Positions 40,426 through 50,342 of a stretch of DNA of 64,000 nucleotides are shown piece by piece. Made by a program: the position numbers and the translations under genes. Under the pieces are notes generated by a model, which made no database searches, was not told the DNA's origin, and worked only from the letters and a program-made list of their open reading frames with translations. How positions within the stretch are numbered: position 1 is the first letter of the stretch; every line of letters begins with the position of its first letter. The stretch is from Ancylostoma caninum (taxonomy: Eukaryota; Nematoda; Chromadorea; Rhabditida; Ancylostomatidae): the NCBI GenBank assembly GCA_037903475.1, contig JBAJFG010000079.1:1426001-1490000 (forward strand). The letters are read 5' to 3'.

Positions 40426-40437
40426 ACCCTCCCCTCA
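40426..40437 (-). other. Polypurine tract
   Basis: On the minus strand GAGGGGAGGGT lies directly against the start of the 3' LTR, the position and composition expected of a plus-strand primer. Confidence 0.75.
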
Positions 40438-40466
40438 CGGGAGCGGCGTCCTCGCCGCTGTCGTCC

Positions 40467-42506
40467 TTAGTATGGCTTGAATACCCATCGCCCTGATCCT
40501 CGATGTCCATGGCCACGGCTTCCACGTCCTCTGAATCCACCTCTAAACGTCGGCGACTGCTGACTTCTTCCTTGAACATCGTGTTTAGTGTCACCGGCCA
40601 TTCCGATCGATCGCAAAACTTGTCTCGCCTGGGCAGGGTCCATCTTTTTCGTGTACTTGTAGAACTTGGTGCGGTTTACCGGCTTATCAAAAACATCGAA
40701 CAGCCTCTGTTGCACCTGACCCGCGACATATGACTGCAAGGACACCAAGAACTCCTTTATCAAGTGAACTGGATATGCTTCCATCGGTGTCATCCGCGGT
40801 GCCGATCCCATAGCAGCACACGGTTCAGCGAACGCGGGTGTCTGTCCAAACATAGTAACCACATTCTGTCGCATCGTCGCTGCTGCACCACGTATCCATT
40901 CGAATACATCAATTGTCTTCTGACGATAAGTGTCCCAGGTACTCTCTCCCTGTGGTCCACTCACTGCGATGACCTTCATCCCCTGACGGACCTGTGCCGC
41001 GAAGACAGTCGAAAGGCGAATCCAGTGGTTTTCTTCAATGGAGTCCGCTGTAGCAGGCGAGACAAAGATACATACTCCCACTGGCGACCCCGTCTTCAGG
41101 AATTCACGCACATCCGTCAGCGACTTATATAAGTGCACGACAACGTTTTCAGCCGCAGCTGCAACTCGCTCGAATCCACGAAATCCGAATGGCAAGAAAA
41201 CGAGTGTGGACTTCACGGCACCTTTCACTGTGATCTCGTCCCATGTGTGCGATTGTGCGAATCTGATCCCTGCGTTTGTGAGGTCGTTGAGCTGTGTTAT
41301 ATCGATGCTGAGTCCGGCGTTACTTGTCAGCGACACGTTGCTCCCATCATGGGCCATCAAAGCTCGTATGGTATGATCACAGTGGCGTTTGAAAAACACA
41401 AAAGCCTTCTCGATTCCAGCAATGGTTACAAAGCAATGGCCAGGATTCCTCATCTGATATCGTTTTTTGTCCAAGTCGGGCTCCGATTCGAATATCGAGA
41501 TTAACCGGGCTAACTCAAAGATAGATGCGAACGACAAATTAGCGATCACAGCGTCTTCCACGTGCGCTACCGAGCCGAAAGTCAGTTGACGAACAGTACA
41601 ATTGAACGGCATTGGATCACCATCTTCGAATCGTCTTCCAGAACATCTGTGTAGGATACTCAGAGCGCTGTTATCCACTACTTGGCCGTCCTGTGCGACT
41701 GCAGCTCTGCAAGATATAGAATTACTGGCTGAGATTTTACGACCTTTCCACTTTCTCGCCACTCTTCTGGTCCTCACTTTCACCACCTCGTCATCTATCT
41801 CATGTGGGATTATTATAAGCGCGTCGTGCTGCACTCTAATTGGTTCGCTTTCTTCCATTATGTGTGTTATCAGCGCCGAGTTTTCGCTCACCTCCAGTAC
41901 CCTGAAAGGTCCGCTCCAGTTATTGGTTAACTTCGGGTATTTGGTCGAACTCTTCTCTCTAGGCAGCTCCAAATAGACTCGGTCACCTACTTTTGGTAAC
42001 TTTTCAGGGTTGACTTTGTTACGCTTGTCATATCTGCTCTTCATGTTTGTGGAGTAGCTTTCGTTCAGCTCCTTCGCACAGTTATGCACATGTTGTATAG
42101 CATTTAGCAACTCGTATTTATAATCATCAAAGTCCATATGGTTCCAACACAACTTATCCTGAGGGACTTCCTTAGCTGGCCAGTTCGGGTCGAATGCATG
42201 CAGAATATAAAAAGGACTGTCTCCGGTGGCCTCATGAGGCGCCACATTATAGGCGAAGACCACCATAGGAAGGAGTATGTCCCACTCTGCTGGAATCACT
42301 GTCTGCTTCCTAAGCATACGTGTTAGCGTTCCAACGACCCTTTCAGTCACCCCATTCTCACATGGGTTGTATCCTTTTGTCGTGGACTGTCTTATCCCCG
42401 TGATCTCGCAGACCTCTGAGAGGATGCTGTTGACAAATTCAGGTCCCTGATCAGAGTGAATGGCCTTTGGCCACCTACACCCTTCACATATCCATCTTTC
42501 GAACAA
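40467..42506 (-). CDS. Integrase C-terminal half fused to a long extension of unknown function
   Basis: 679 codons open in a frame different from gag-pol. Residues 14-60 hold the second and third catalytic acids of a DD35E integrase (AIHSDQGPEF with D19, NGVTERV with E55). About 195-225 is the GPF/Y-type module (NNWSGPFRVLEV). After about residue 245 comes a tail of some 430 residues with no familiar domain. It has alternating strand/helix blocks (GVCIFVSPATADS, GMKVIAVSGP) and ends in an Arg/Gly-rich stretch (GGFRGRGSRGHGHRG) typical of RGG RNA-binding tails. No signal peptide or transmembrane segment, so it is not an envelope protein. The stop is 30 bp from the polypurine tract. In an unbroken copy it would be the end of Pol. 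Confidence 0.85.
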   Translation of the reverse strand: MFERWICEGCRWPKAIHSDQGPEFVNSILSEVCEITGIRQSTTKGYNPCENGVTERVVGTLTRMLRKQTVIPAEWDILLPMVVFAYNVAPHEATGDSPFYILHAFDPNWPAKEVPQDKLCWNHMDFDDYKYELLNAIQHVHNCAKELNESYSTNMKSRYDKRNKVNPEKLPKVGDRVYLELPREKSSTKYPKLTNNWSGPFRVLEVSENSALITHIMEESEPIRVQHDALIIIPHEIDDEVVKVRTRRVARKWKGRKISASNSISCRAAVAQDGQVVDNSALSILHRCSGRRFEDGDPMPFNCTVRQLTFGSVAHVEDAVIANLSFASIFELARLISIFESEPDLDKKRYQMRNPGHCFVTIAGIEKAFVFFKRHCDHTIRALMAHDGSNVSLTSNAGLSIDITQLNDLTNAGIRFAQSHTWDEITVKGAVKSTLVFLPFGFRGFERVAAAAENVVVHLYKSLTDVREFLKTGSPVGVCIFVSPATADSIEENHWIRLSTVFAAQVRQGMKVIAVSGPQGESTWDTYRQKTIDVFEWIRGAAATMRQNVVTMFGQTPAFAEPCAAMGSAPRMTPMEAYPVHLIKEFLVSLQSYVAGQVQQRLFDVFDKPVNRTKFYKYTKKMDPAQARQVLRSIGMAGDTKHDVQGRSQQSPTFRGGFRGRGSRGHGHRGSGRWVFKPY

Positions 42507-45500
42507 GGCTCTGGCAACAGTCTGGCCGATTTATCCGGAATTGGATATGCCCCCACAAACTTTGAAAAATGGTCAATGACCACTAACGCGTACTTATTCC
42601 CGTTTGTGGACAAGCCCAGCTCCACCAAGTCAACTCCAATTAACTCGTATGGCTTCGACGTTGTTATCGGCTTCAATGGCGGGACAAATCTTTCATGCGG
42701 TCGGGTCAGGAAGCAATCTTTACACGACTTCGACCATCGTATAATGTCAGCATCCATACCCTCCCAGAATAGAGCTTTTTTAAGCTTCCGCAACAACTTT
42801 TTCCCGTTAAGATGCCCTGCCATGGCACCTGAGTGAGCCTCATTGAACACAGTTTTCCGGCGGGACTTTGGAACCACTTTCACACTCCTTTCATTCTCCA
42901 GTAACACCAGTTCCCCGTTTTCGATGTCAAAGTCCGCCACTACGAACTTTTTGCTGCACCGCGGGAGTTTTACAGTCTTGTCCAACCTTTTCTCCGCTAA
43001 ATCGGAAATTAACTGGTTATAATTTGGGTCCTCTCGTAACTCCGCTAACCACTCCGACTCTTCCCTACGTGTACTGCAAATGACCATCTCGTCCTCATCG
43101 CACACTTGCTTCATGTCACTTCCATCAGGTTCAGCTGCTCCCCTGGATAGTGCATCCGCCACAGCATTGGCTTTACCAGCTACGTACTGTATGTCAAGCT
43201 TATATTTTTGGACCTCAAGCGCCCACCGGAGTACTCTCGCCGACACATTTGTTTGTTTAAATAAGCTCGTGAGAGATTTATGGTCCGTCCTGACAATTGT
43301 CCGCATTCCATAGATGAAGAAATGGAATTTCTTCAGCGCAAATACCACTCCCAGTGCCTCCAAGTCAGTAATGTGGTAATTCTTTTCCGCCTTGGACAAA
43401 CTCTTCGATGCAAAGTAGAGAGGGTGCAGCATCTTATCCTCTCCTTCTTGACATAACACCGCGCCTAGGCCGCTCCCCGACGCATCCGTGTATATGATGA
43501 AGGGGTGTGTTCCGCTAGCTGCTCCCTCCAAGTTCGGTTGTCCCAGCACTGGGGCCGTTGACATGGCCGCCTTCAGCTCTTCGAACGCCTGATCGTGAGC
43601 CTGTGTCCACTTCCACTCCACTTTCGTACTTGTCAGTTCGTACATACTTTTCGCCACCTTTGCAAACTTCAGGATAAACTTCCTATAGTATGATGCCATA
43701 CCCAAGAACGTCCTTAATTCGCCTACATTCTTAGGTTTTGGGTAGTCCTTGATCTTCTGGATTTTACTCGGATCCATACTCACCCCTTTGGCATTGATCA
43801 TGTGCCCCAGGAACTCTACTTTTTCACTGAGGAATTTGCACTTCTGCGGTTTCAGCCGAAGGTTTGCTTTTCGCATTGCAGTTAAAACCATCTCTAACAC
43901 TTGGAAGTGCCTTTCCCTGGTCTCCGTCGCGACCAAGATGTCGTCGATGTACACAAAAACTTCATTATCTTTTATGCCTAGCTCGTCCAATACCATGTCC
44001 ATCATCCTTTGGAATACTGCGGGCGACGTACACAAACCGAAAGGGAGGACTTCAAATTCATACAGACCCTCACTTGATATGAACGCACTTTTCGGTTTGG
44101 CGGTTTCCGACAATTTAATCTGCCAGTATCCTGAAGCCAGGTCGAGTGTAGAGAAAAACTTTTTACCACTTAAACTCTGTAGAACCGTATCAATTGTTGG
44201 TAGTGGATACGAGTCCTGCTTTGTAATCTTGTTCAATGCCCTGTAGTCAACGCATAGTCGTAAAGTACCATCCTTTTTTCTTACTAGGACTACAGGAGAC
44301 GCCCAATCGGACTTGCTTTTCCGAATGATTCCTCGTTCCAGCAGTCCTTTTATTATTTCTTTGAACTCCCGGCGTGCTCCTATTGGCACTGGCCGTGTCT
44401 TCTGCTTTATAGGTGGACTATCCCCGGTGTCTATCTCATGAGTCACCAGGTCTGTTTGAGTTAGTTCAGCATCCCGCACAGCGAACACGTCCGAAAACCT
44501 TGAAACTAACTCCCCTAATTCAGCCGTCATTGAACTCCCCTGTGAAATCAGTTCCATGAGTGCCTGTTTTCTCTCATGCGAATCAATCGCCTCCTTTGGT
44601 TGTTTCTCCATCATATCAGCTTGCTCCTCTAGCGCTGCTCGAGGTACATAGTTCTCATTTTTCCAACTACCGACCACTTCTCCTTTTCGGAATACCATCG
44701 GCTGGTCGCCGACATTCGCTACCGGCAATTGCACAATTCCCTCCATGGAAATTTTGCACACTCCAGGTGCCAGAGCTGCATTTTCCGACTCGAAGAAGGC
44801 GTCGGTTTGCTTTGGCGTTACTTCTACTGGAAGAAACTTCATACATCCAGGTGGCAGAAACATCCTCTCATGTACTCTTGCCTCCTCACTGGTGCTCTCA
44901 CTATGTATGAAACGCCCTTCCTCTGATTCTGCTTGGAGTACCTTACCTAACCTTAGTCCAAACACTTTTAAGGCATTGGTGCCCAAGATAATTATGTCGT
45001 CTAGTCCCTCTCCAACATGGAAGGCTACGGGTTTGGTTTCCCCCTCCATTGTAACTTTCATCTTGATTGTATCGATGAAGCTCATTCGTTCACCAGATGC
45101 GTTACGAACGATGGCTTCCACTCTAGGAATTCTCTCGATGTACCTATCAATGTCCACTTTCTTCTCTCGTGCTCTGCGGAACACATTGAGCGGAATTATT
45201 GATGTTTCGGATCCTGTATCTAAAAGGGCAGCTAGCTCCATTCCCATCACAGTGATTGGTACTACCGCTTTCTCGCCGAACAGACCTCCCGTTTGCTCAG
45301 TCATAGCGGTTTTCCTAGCTGTACAGAGGAACTTATCAAGTAACGCTGAGAACGACCCATGGTTTTGTGGACTCGCTGTCAACGACCCCTTGGTTAATGT
45401 CCTGCTTGCCGTTGCACCGACACCATCCGAACTGGTGCAGCGCCTTGCTATGTGCCCCTTTTTGCCGCACTTGAAGCACTTCACCTCCTTCTCGGATTTG

Positions 45501-47149
45501 GTTGCCGTCTCCTTTATCGTTTCATCATTGCCTACTTTCCTTCCTACACTGCTTGATGCCTTCCACGACTCGCTCATTTCCAACATACGCGAGCTTCCAC
45601 TGCGCTGCTCACTCGAACGTGTCAACGGGGTTTTCATCAGAATTCTACTTTGTGCCATCTCATTCGCTGTCCTTTTTGTACGCTCCAATCGAAGAGCTGC
45701 CTCCTTCACCTTTTCGTAGACCGCTTCTTTATCACTAGTCTCTAAGGCGTCCGCTAGAGTGTAACTACCTTCCCACCTAGCTAACTGATTGAAAAGGATC
45801 TCAGCCTTCTGCAGTGAGATTGCCTCCGGTGGAGTATCAGGGTAGGCCCTACTTGCTATTCTCTCTAACACCAGACAGAATTCAGTCACCGACTGTCCTT
45901 CCCTCATGTTGAGTTTTCGCAGGGCCGTCATCGCTTTCAATCGTGCGCTGTTATTATCCTCGCATAGTCGAATTCTCATAGTCTCTACCACTTCATCGAA
46001 GGTCCCCGACCTCACAGATGTTGGCAGGGTTTCGAAAATCATCAAAGCATCTCTTTTCAGCAACCCCTCAAACAACATGATGAGGCTCCTATCATCCCAA
46101 AGCTTTCTTGGGTATTTCACTAGGAACGAGTTAATGAATCTCCGAAAACTCTCTTTTTCCTTAGCACTAAATGGGTGCACTTCCGGTAAACTACTCGTTT
46201 TCATGTATTCAAGAAAACTATTCTCGGTCCTCCTTCCTTGCTCACTTTCCTCACTTGCTTCCAAGGATGCTAACTCACCGGTGACCCACGTACGTGGTAT
46301 TCTTTCCTTTGTCTCGGGATAGCTTTGCCTTGGCCACGGCAAGGAGGATGTGCGGGTCCCATTCCTCAAGTTTTGCATAATCGACATCTGCAACAATTCG
46401 CTATTATCGGACCCAATCCCTCGGAATCTCTGCCATCTTCCCATTCTTGGCTGTACATCATCGCTAGACTCACCGCCAAGTGCTTGCCTCGGTTCTGCGT
46501 TGTGACCGTTTGATCGACCCAGAGCTTGCACGCGTTCACTTAGCTCCAGTACCTGCAACTTCTCTGATTCAAGCTGTGCCTCTAACATTTTTATTCTACT
46601 ATCCTTTTCAGCCATTGCCTCCATAATGTTTGCCACACTTTCCTCAACTACAGCCGGGGTGCATCCTAAGTTGCGGCATATCATTCCCATTTTTTCTTTT
46701 AGGGTCACAGCCTCATCCAAATAATGCTCGATTTGTGATGTGCGTGTCAATTCGGCTACGCGTAGTATCTCGAAGACACCTTCCTCAACATCCTGTGGCC
46801 TTACCTTGGCAGAGTTTTGATCACTATACCTGCGAACCTGCTCAAACACATTTTTTATGCCTTCCCATGCGAGTTGGGTCTGCTTCCTAACTACATCTGC
46901 CACCTCATTTCTAACTGGATCACTGGAGCGGAACGTCCTACTTAGCACTGATTCACACTCGATTCCTATGCCTTTTACATATCTGTGGGCAAGTTTCATA
47001 AGCCTTTCCATCTCCTTGAACTGACTCACTTGATTATCCTGTCCTTGCTCCAATTCCATTTCGACCTCGCGGTCCACTTCTTCCAGTACGTTGCCGTCCA
47101 CAGGCCCTAGTAGTGCCTCTTCAGATAACTCGTTGAGGGCCATCTGCAA
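42392..47149 (-). CDS. Gag-Pol polyprotein through the integrase first catalytic Asp
   Basis: 1,585 codons, from ATG at 47149. Approximate layout: acidic coiled-coil-prone N-terminus 1-215; retrotransposon Gag 325-490; CCHC zinc knuckle C558-C571 (CFKCGKKGHIARRC); aspartic protease 640-740 with DTG at 644-646; reverse transcriptase 930-1110 with YIDD at 1067-1070; RNase H 1218-1330 (TDASGSGLGA, D1222); integrase HHCC zinc site H1439, H1446, C1476, C1479; first catalytic Asp D1507. After residue about 1542 the frame leaves integrase, and the last 43 codons are out of register until the stop. Gag and Pol are in one frame, unlike elements that use frameshifting. The downstream half is at 40467-42506. 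Confidence 0.93.
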   Translation of the reverse strand: MQMALNELSEEALLGPVDGNVLEEVDREVEMELEQGQDNQVSQFKEMERLMKLAHRYVKGIGIECESVLSRTFRSSDPVRNEVADVVRKQTQLAWEGIKNVFEQVRRYSDQNSAKVRPQDVEEGVFEILRVAELTRTSQIEHYLDEAVTLKEKMGMICRNLGCTPAVVEESVANIMEAMAEKDSRIKMLEAQLESEKLQVLELSERVQALGRSNGHNAEPRQALGGESSDDVQPRMGRWQRFRGIGSDNSELLQMSIMQNLRNGTRTSSLPWPRQSYPETKERIPRTWVTGELASLEASEESEQGRRTENSFLEYMKTSSLPEVHPFSAKEKESFRRFINSFLVKYPRKLWDDRSLIMLFEGLLKRDALMIFETLPTSVRSGTFDEVVETMRIRLCEDNNSARLKAMTALRKLNMREGQSVTEFCLVLERIASRAYPDTPPEAISLQKAEILFNQLARWEGSYTLADALETSDKEAVYEKVKEAALRLERTKRTANEMAQSRILMKTPLTRSSEQRSGSSRMLEMSESWKASSSVGRKVGNDETIKETATKSEKEVKCFKCGKKGHIARRCTSSDGVGATASRTLTKGSLTASPQNHGSFSALLDKFLCTARKTAMTEQTGGLFGEKAVVPITVMGMELAALLDTGSETSIIPLNVFRRAREKKVDIDRYIERIPRVEAIVRNASGERMSFIDTIKMKVTMEGETKPVAFHVGEGLDDIIILGTNALKVFGLRLGKVLQAESEEGRFIHSESTSEEARVHERMFLPPGCMKFLPVEVTPKQTDAFFESENAALAPGVCKISMEGIVQLPVANVGDQPMVFRKGEVVGSWKNENYVPRAALEEQADMMEKQPKEAIDSHERKQALMELISQGSSMTAELGELVSRFSDVFAVRDAELTQTDLVTHEIDTGDSPPIKQKTRPVPIGARREFKEIIKGLLERGIIRKSKSDWASPVVLVRKKDGTLRLCVDYRALNKITKQDSYPLPTIDTVLQSLSGKKFFSTLDLASGYWQIKLSETAKPKSAFISSEGLYEFEVLPFGLCTSPAVFQRMMDMVLDELGIKDNEVFVYIDDILVATETRERHFQVLEMVLTAMRKANLRLKPQKCKFLSEKVEFLGHMINAKGVSMDPSKIQKIKDYPKPKNVGELRTFLGMASYYRKFILKFAKVAKSMYELTSTKVEWKWTQAHDQAFEELKAAMSTAPVLGQPNLEGAASGTHPFIIYTDASGSGLGAVLCQEGEDKMLHPLYFASKSLSKAEKNYHITDLEALGVVFALKKFHFFIYGMRTIVRTDHKSLTSLFKQTNVSARVLRWALEVQKYKLDIQYVAGKANAVADALSRGAAEPDGSDMKQVCDEDEMVICSTRREESEWLAELREDPNYNQLISDLAEKRLDKTVKLPRCSKKFVVADFDIENGELVLLENERSVKVVPKSRRKTVFNEAHSGAMAGHLNGKKLLRKLKKALFWEGMDADIIRWSKSCKDCFLTRPHERFVPPLKPITTSKPYELIGVDLVELGLSTNGNKYALVVIDHFSKFVGAYPIPDKSARLLPEPCSKDGYVKGVGGQRPFTLIRDLNLSTASSQRSARSRG

Positions 47150-47289
47150 TCGATAAATGTCAGCGTTGAATCAATCAATACGTACACGCGACGCTTACGA
47201 TCGATAACGATACGGAAATACGGCTAGGTGAACTTGCAGTCTACAATCGATACGGCAAACCAGCAGTTCCCAATCAATAGCTACGCGAG

Positions 47290-47495
47290 GAGCCAGCACG
47301 GCTCACTCGTCTCAGATCGATCGGTGCTGACCTACCTGGCCACCAAGAGGAACTCCTGGGTTCACCTTTCTAACTCTAGCTCTCCGCAGGAACTATGAAA
47401 GTTCACCACGCTTCTACCTGCTCTTAGCGCAGGAACCAACGAGGGTTCACTGCTTCTCCCTTCTGTATACTTTCGTAGGGGAACCCTGCTGGCTC
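47290..47495 (-). promoter_or_regulatory. Leader with five tandem stem-loops
   Basis: Five small inverted repeats at 47290-47304, 47350-47363, 47390-47404, 47433-47448 and 47481-47495, 42-60 bp apart. On the plus strand each has the form GAACY/GAGCC, a loop of 4-6 nt, then GGTTC/AGTTC/GGCTC, and is followed by AC. One stem is GAGCC with GGCTC, while others are GAACC with GGTTC or GAACT with AGTTC, so paired bases change together. They lie between the primer site and the gag start; packaging, translation or primer roles are possible but unproven. Confidence 0.6.
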
Positions 47496-47513
47496 ACCCT
47501 AGCTGTTGACGGA

Positions 47514-47531
47514 GCGGCGGTTCGGCCCCCA
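47514..47531 (-). other. Primer-binding site position
   Basis: Immediately after the 5' LTR the minus strand reads TGGGGGCCGAACCGCC. TGG directly against the LTR is the usual start of a tRNA primer site. The matching tRNA was not identified; the inferred tRNA 3' end would have its TTC too close to CCA for a normal T-arm. Confidence 0.5.
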
Positions 47532-47957
47532 AGTGACCGTTTGGCTCGGTCGGCTCCGTTCAATCGATAAAAAGAAGAATTTCAGTCGCTTATGCGACTT
47601 CGGCTTTTACAGGAGAGAGGTTTAGGAAAAGATTTTTTTATTAAAAAAAAACAAGGCAGGTGAAGAAACTAATCCTGCAATACACAGGAATCAGTGCTGT
47701 AATACAAAGAAATGCCACCCGAGGTTCCCTGTGCGGCCTTTTATGGCCGCCGCAGGCGGGAAATCCCGGAGATCAGAAACAATCGCATGAGCGAAGTGAT
47801 CGCCCATGCGTTCAAAAGTAACAATGCTAAACGAAGCTGCGAAAAAAAAACCAACTGCATATTAACTCACTTAGGTCAGTGATTAGGTTCATGTGTTACT
47901 AGATTTAGTTCTATTAGATTGGTTACAATACTACCCCTACAATACTACTCTGTCACT
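47532..47957 (-). repeat. 5' LTR (relative to element)
   Basis: 426 bp, same AGTGAC...GTCACT ends as 39999-40425, followed on the plus strand by GGAA. Confidence 0.93.
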
Positions 47958-48065
47958 GGAACAGTGCATTGTAGTTTAGTGTATTTCCAGTTGAGAGTGC
48001 AGAGGTGCTTATGACAAATCGCGCACGTTCTATGTAGTTTGTTATTCGCAGTGATTTTTTTCAAA

Positions 48066-49940
48066 GTTTTTAAAATGCCAGGTCACACTATCCCACTTCA
48101 GGGGTGTCTGGTAGAATTTATTGCAGTTTTGTGAGGCCTACTTCATCAAATCCATAGAGGCATGAATCATCACGTCATATACAGTAGCGAGCAAAAAGAT
48201 TGCAACTTTTGGTTTTTCATCTATAACTTCTTGCAAAGCAAAGCGTGGGAGTTCAAATTTTTATGGGAGTTGTAGATACTCATGCGAGATAAATAAGGAA
48301 TAATCCCTTCACTCCATTGACTTCACTTTTTTTAAGAAACATTTTTCTCACAGAGGCCTTAATCTGTAATTTGGCACCATCCGCGATGTCTCATAAAATG
48401 AAGTCTGTCGTTAGGGTCTGATTAGGAATTGGTTCCTTGCAACAGAGCCAACCCGGGTATGCTTGAAAATGTGCATGCGCTGACCACTTGTTGACATCTA
48501 CAACGACTATGTGCGATTGGTTCAGCAGTGATCCTCTATGGGTGTTTCTGTCACTCTGGCTCCACTCATCGGCTCTATCTAAAAGGGAGGGATGCCTCTG
48601 ATGGTTCTATAAATTTGGGTACAAGTGTTCGATTCCAACGCAACTTATTGCTCCCTCGCATTTCCGAAATATTCAGGGTTGTTGCCATGCAGCCAATGAT
48701 GCACATCACAGAAAATAAGTTTTGGAATTTTTTCTGTCTCGCGGAGGAAGATACCTTGCGGATAATATAAGTGGTCAAAATTCTCCAGGGTCCCTAGAAT
48801 ATTGCAGTGTGCGTGGCGACTCATGGCGCCTTGTATTTATCGAAACAGGACTACTCGAAGTGAAGAGAGCTGGTCACTAGCACGAGCATGTGTGGCCCCT
48901 CGCTCCACCTACGAGTTTTCCCACTTCGCCCAGAGTCTTTTGATTTGAAAACGTCTCTTTTAGTTTGTTTCATCTAATTCAAACTGAATTAGCCTTTTCT
49001 TATAGTGCCAGGTCACAGTATCCCGCTTCGATGATGTTTCCTAGGGTTCATTGCATTTTAGCAACATCTACCTCATCAAATTCAAACCGGTATGAGTAGC
49101 CACGTACACTGCAATATTCTAGGGACCCTGGAGAATCTTTACCATTTATGGGATATTTAAGGTATCTTCCTCCTCGAGACAGAGAAAATTCCAAAGCTTA
49201 TTTTCCGTGATGTACATGATTGGCTGCATGGCAACAACCCTGAATATTTCGGAAGTGCGAGGGAGCAATAAGTTGCGTTGGAACCGAACACTTGTAACCA
49301 AATTTATAGAACAATCAGAGGCATCCCTCCCTTTTAGATAGAGCCGATAAGTGGAGCCAGAGTGACAGAAACACCCTTAGAGGATCACTGCTGAACTAAT
49401 CTCACATAGTCGTTGTAGATGTCAACCAGTGGTCAGCGCATGCACGTTTTCAAGCACAACCGGGTTGGCTCTGCTGCAAGGAACCAATTGCTGGTCAGAC
49501 CCTAACTATAAACTTCATTTTATGAGGCATCGCGGATGGTGCCAAATTACAGATTAAGCCCTTTGTGAGAAAAATTTTTCTTAAAAAACGTGAAGTCAAT
49601 GGAGCGAAGGGATTGTTCCTTGTTTGTGTCTTTTATGAGTACCTACAACTCCCATAAAAATTTGAACTCCCACGCTTTGCTTTGGAAGAAGTTATAGACG
49701 AAAAACCAAAAGTTGCAATCTTTTTGCTCGCTACTGTACACTGCGATATTCCAGGTGTCCTGTAGCATTTTTAACACTCATGGGACCATGAGACTAATGG
49801 GACCGTTCAAGATTCTGTCTTCCTCTCTGAGACAGAAAAGGATCCATATCTTATTTTCCGTGATGTGCACAATTCGCTGCAATGCAACCAGCCGGAGTCT
49901 TTCGGAATTCCGACGAAGCAATTAACTGAATTAGAAACGT
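48066..49940. repeat. Older copy of a repeat family, split by the fold-back element
   Basis: Segment 48066-48180 (ATGCCAGGTCACACTATCCC...) plus 49738-49940 (ACACTGCGATATTCC...) matches, as one continuous piece, sequence inside the fold-back at about 49004-49330 (GTGCCAGGTCACAGTATCCC... then ACACTGCAATATTC...). The fold-back thus inserted at a TA within a relative of itself. Confidence 0.6.
48182..49736. mobile_element. 1.55-kb fold-back element with about 640-bp inverted arms
   Basis: Left arm 48182-48825 and right arm 49091-49736 are inverted copies of each other with roughly 90 percent or better identity; the loop is about 265 bp. Termini CAGTAGCGAGCAAAAAGATT and its reverse complement are flanked by TA on both sides, as for Tc1/mariner-type insertion. 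No transposase frame is present. Such arms would form long double-stranded RNA if transcribed. Confidence 0.9.
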
Positions 49941-50207
49941 ACACCCCAACTACACTTTTACTAGGTTGTTGGAAGTTCCTGCCACTCTCCTCCTCTCGCT
50001 CGAGATTGTTCGGGAATTTTCTATATGAGCAATTGCCTTCTCATACCAAATTTCTCTTCGCATTCTGTCACGATTATAGCCGAAAAAATCGTCGTTGACT
50101 AGGAGTATTTTCGATGCTCCTCCTTTCTAGGACTCATAAAACACGGTAACGAATGCGACGCGTCAGGAAATATACGTCGCAGGATAGACCCCACCACTGG
50201 ATCTTAC

Positions 50208-50342
50208 TGCACTATAAATATTTGCTCCCACAAGTTTGAAGACGGCGGTCTCGCCTTGAGACAAACTAGGAATTGGTCCACCGGCTGAGGTAGTTGGGGG
50301 GGGCCTTCTGGAGCTGCTTGAAGAGCGTCCGCGGCGTGACAT
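50208..50342 (-). CDS. Candidate first exon, Arg/Ser-rich start
   Basis: ATG at 50342 opens 45 codons (MSRRGRSSSSSRRPPPTT... then SLSQGETAVFKLVGANIYSA) ending at a good donor GCA/gtaaga. No partner exon was found to the left, and no family was recognised. It may belong to a gene distinct from the one at 51 kb. Confidence 0.3.

Larger units (their letters stand above)
39999..47957 (-). mobile_element. Ty3-like LTR retrotransposon, nearly intact
   Basis: Full element of 7,959 bp: LTR 39999-40425, polypurine tract at 40426, pol end, gag-pol, leader, LTR 47532-47957. LTR ends read AGTGAC...GTCACT and the insertion is flanked by GGAA on both sides (39995-39998 and 47958-47961). The LTRs differ by about one substitution (GCAGGTGGG versus GCAGGCGGG) and one base in an A-run, so the insertion is recent. 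Domain order Gag, zinc knuckle, protease, RT, RNase H, integrase is that of Metaviridae (Ty3). One frame break interrupts integrase. Confidence 0.95.

Noticed and set aside
44745..45719. Plus-strand open frame of 324 codons
   Set aside because: Antisense shadow of the gag-pol open frame; codon pattern and domains are on the minus strand.
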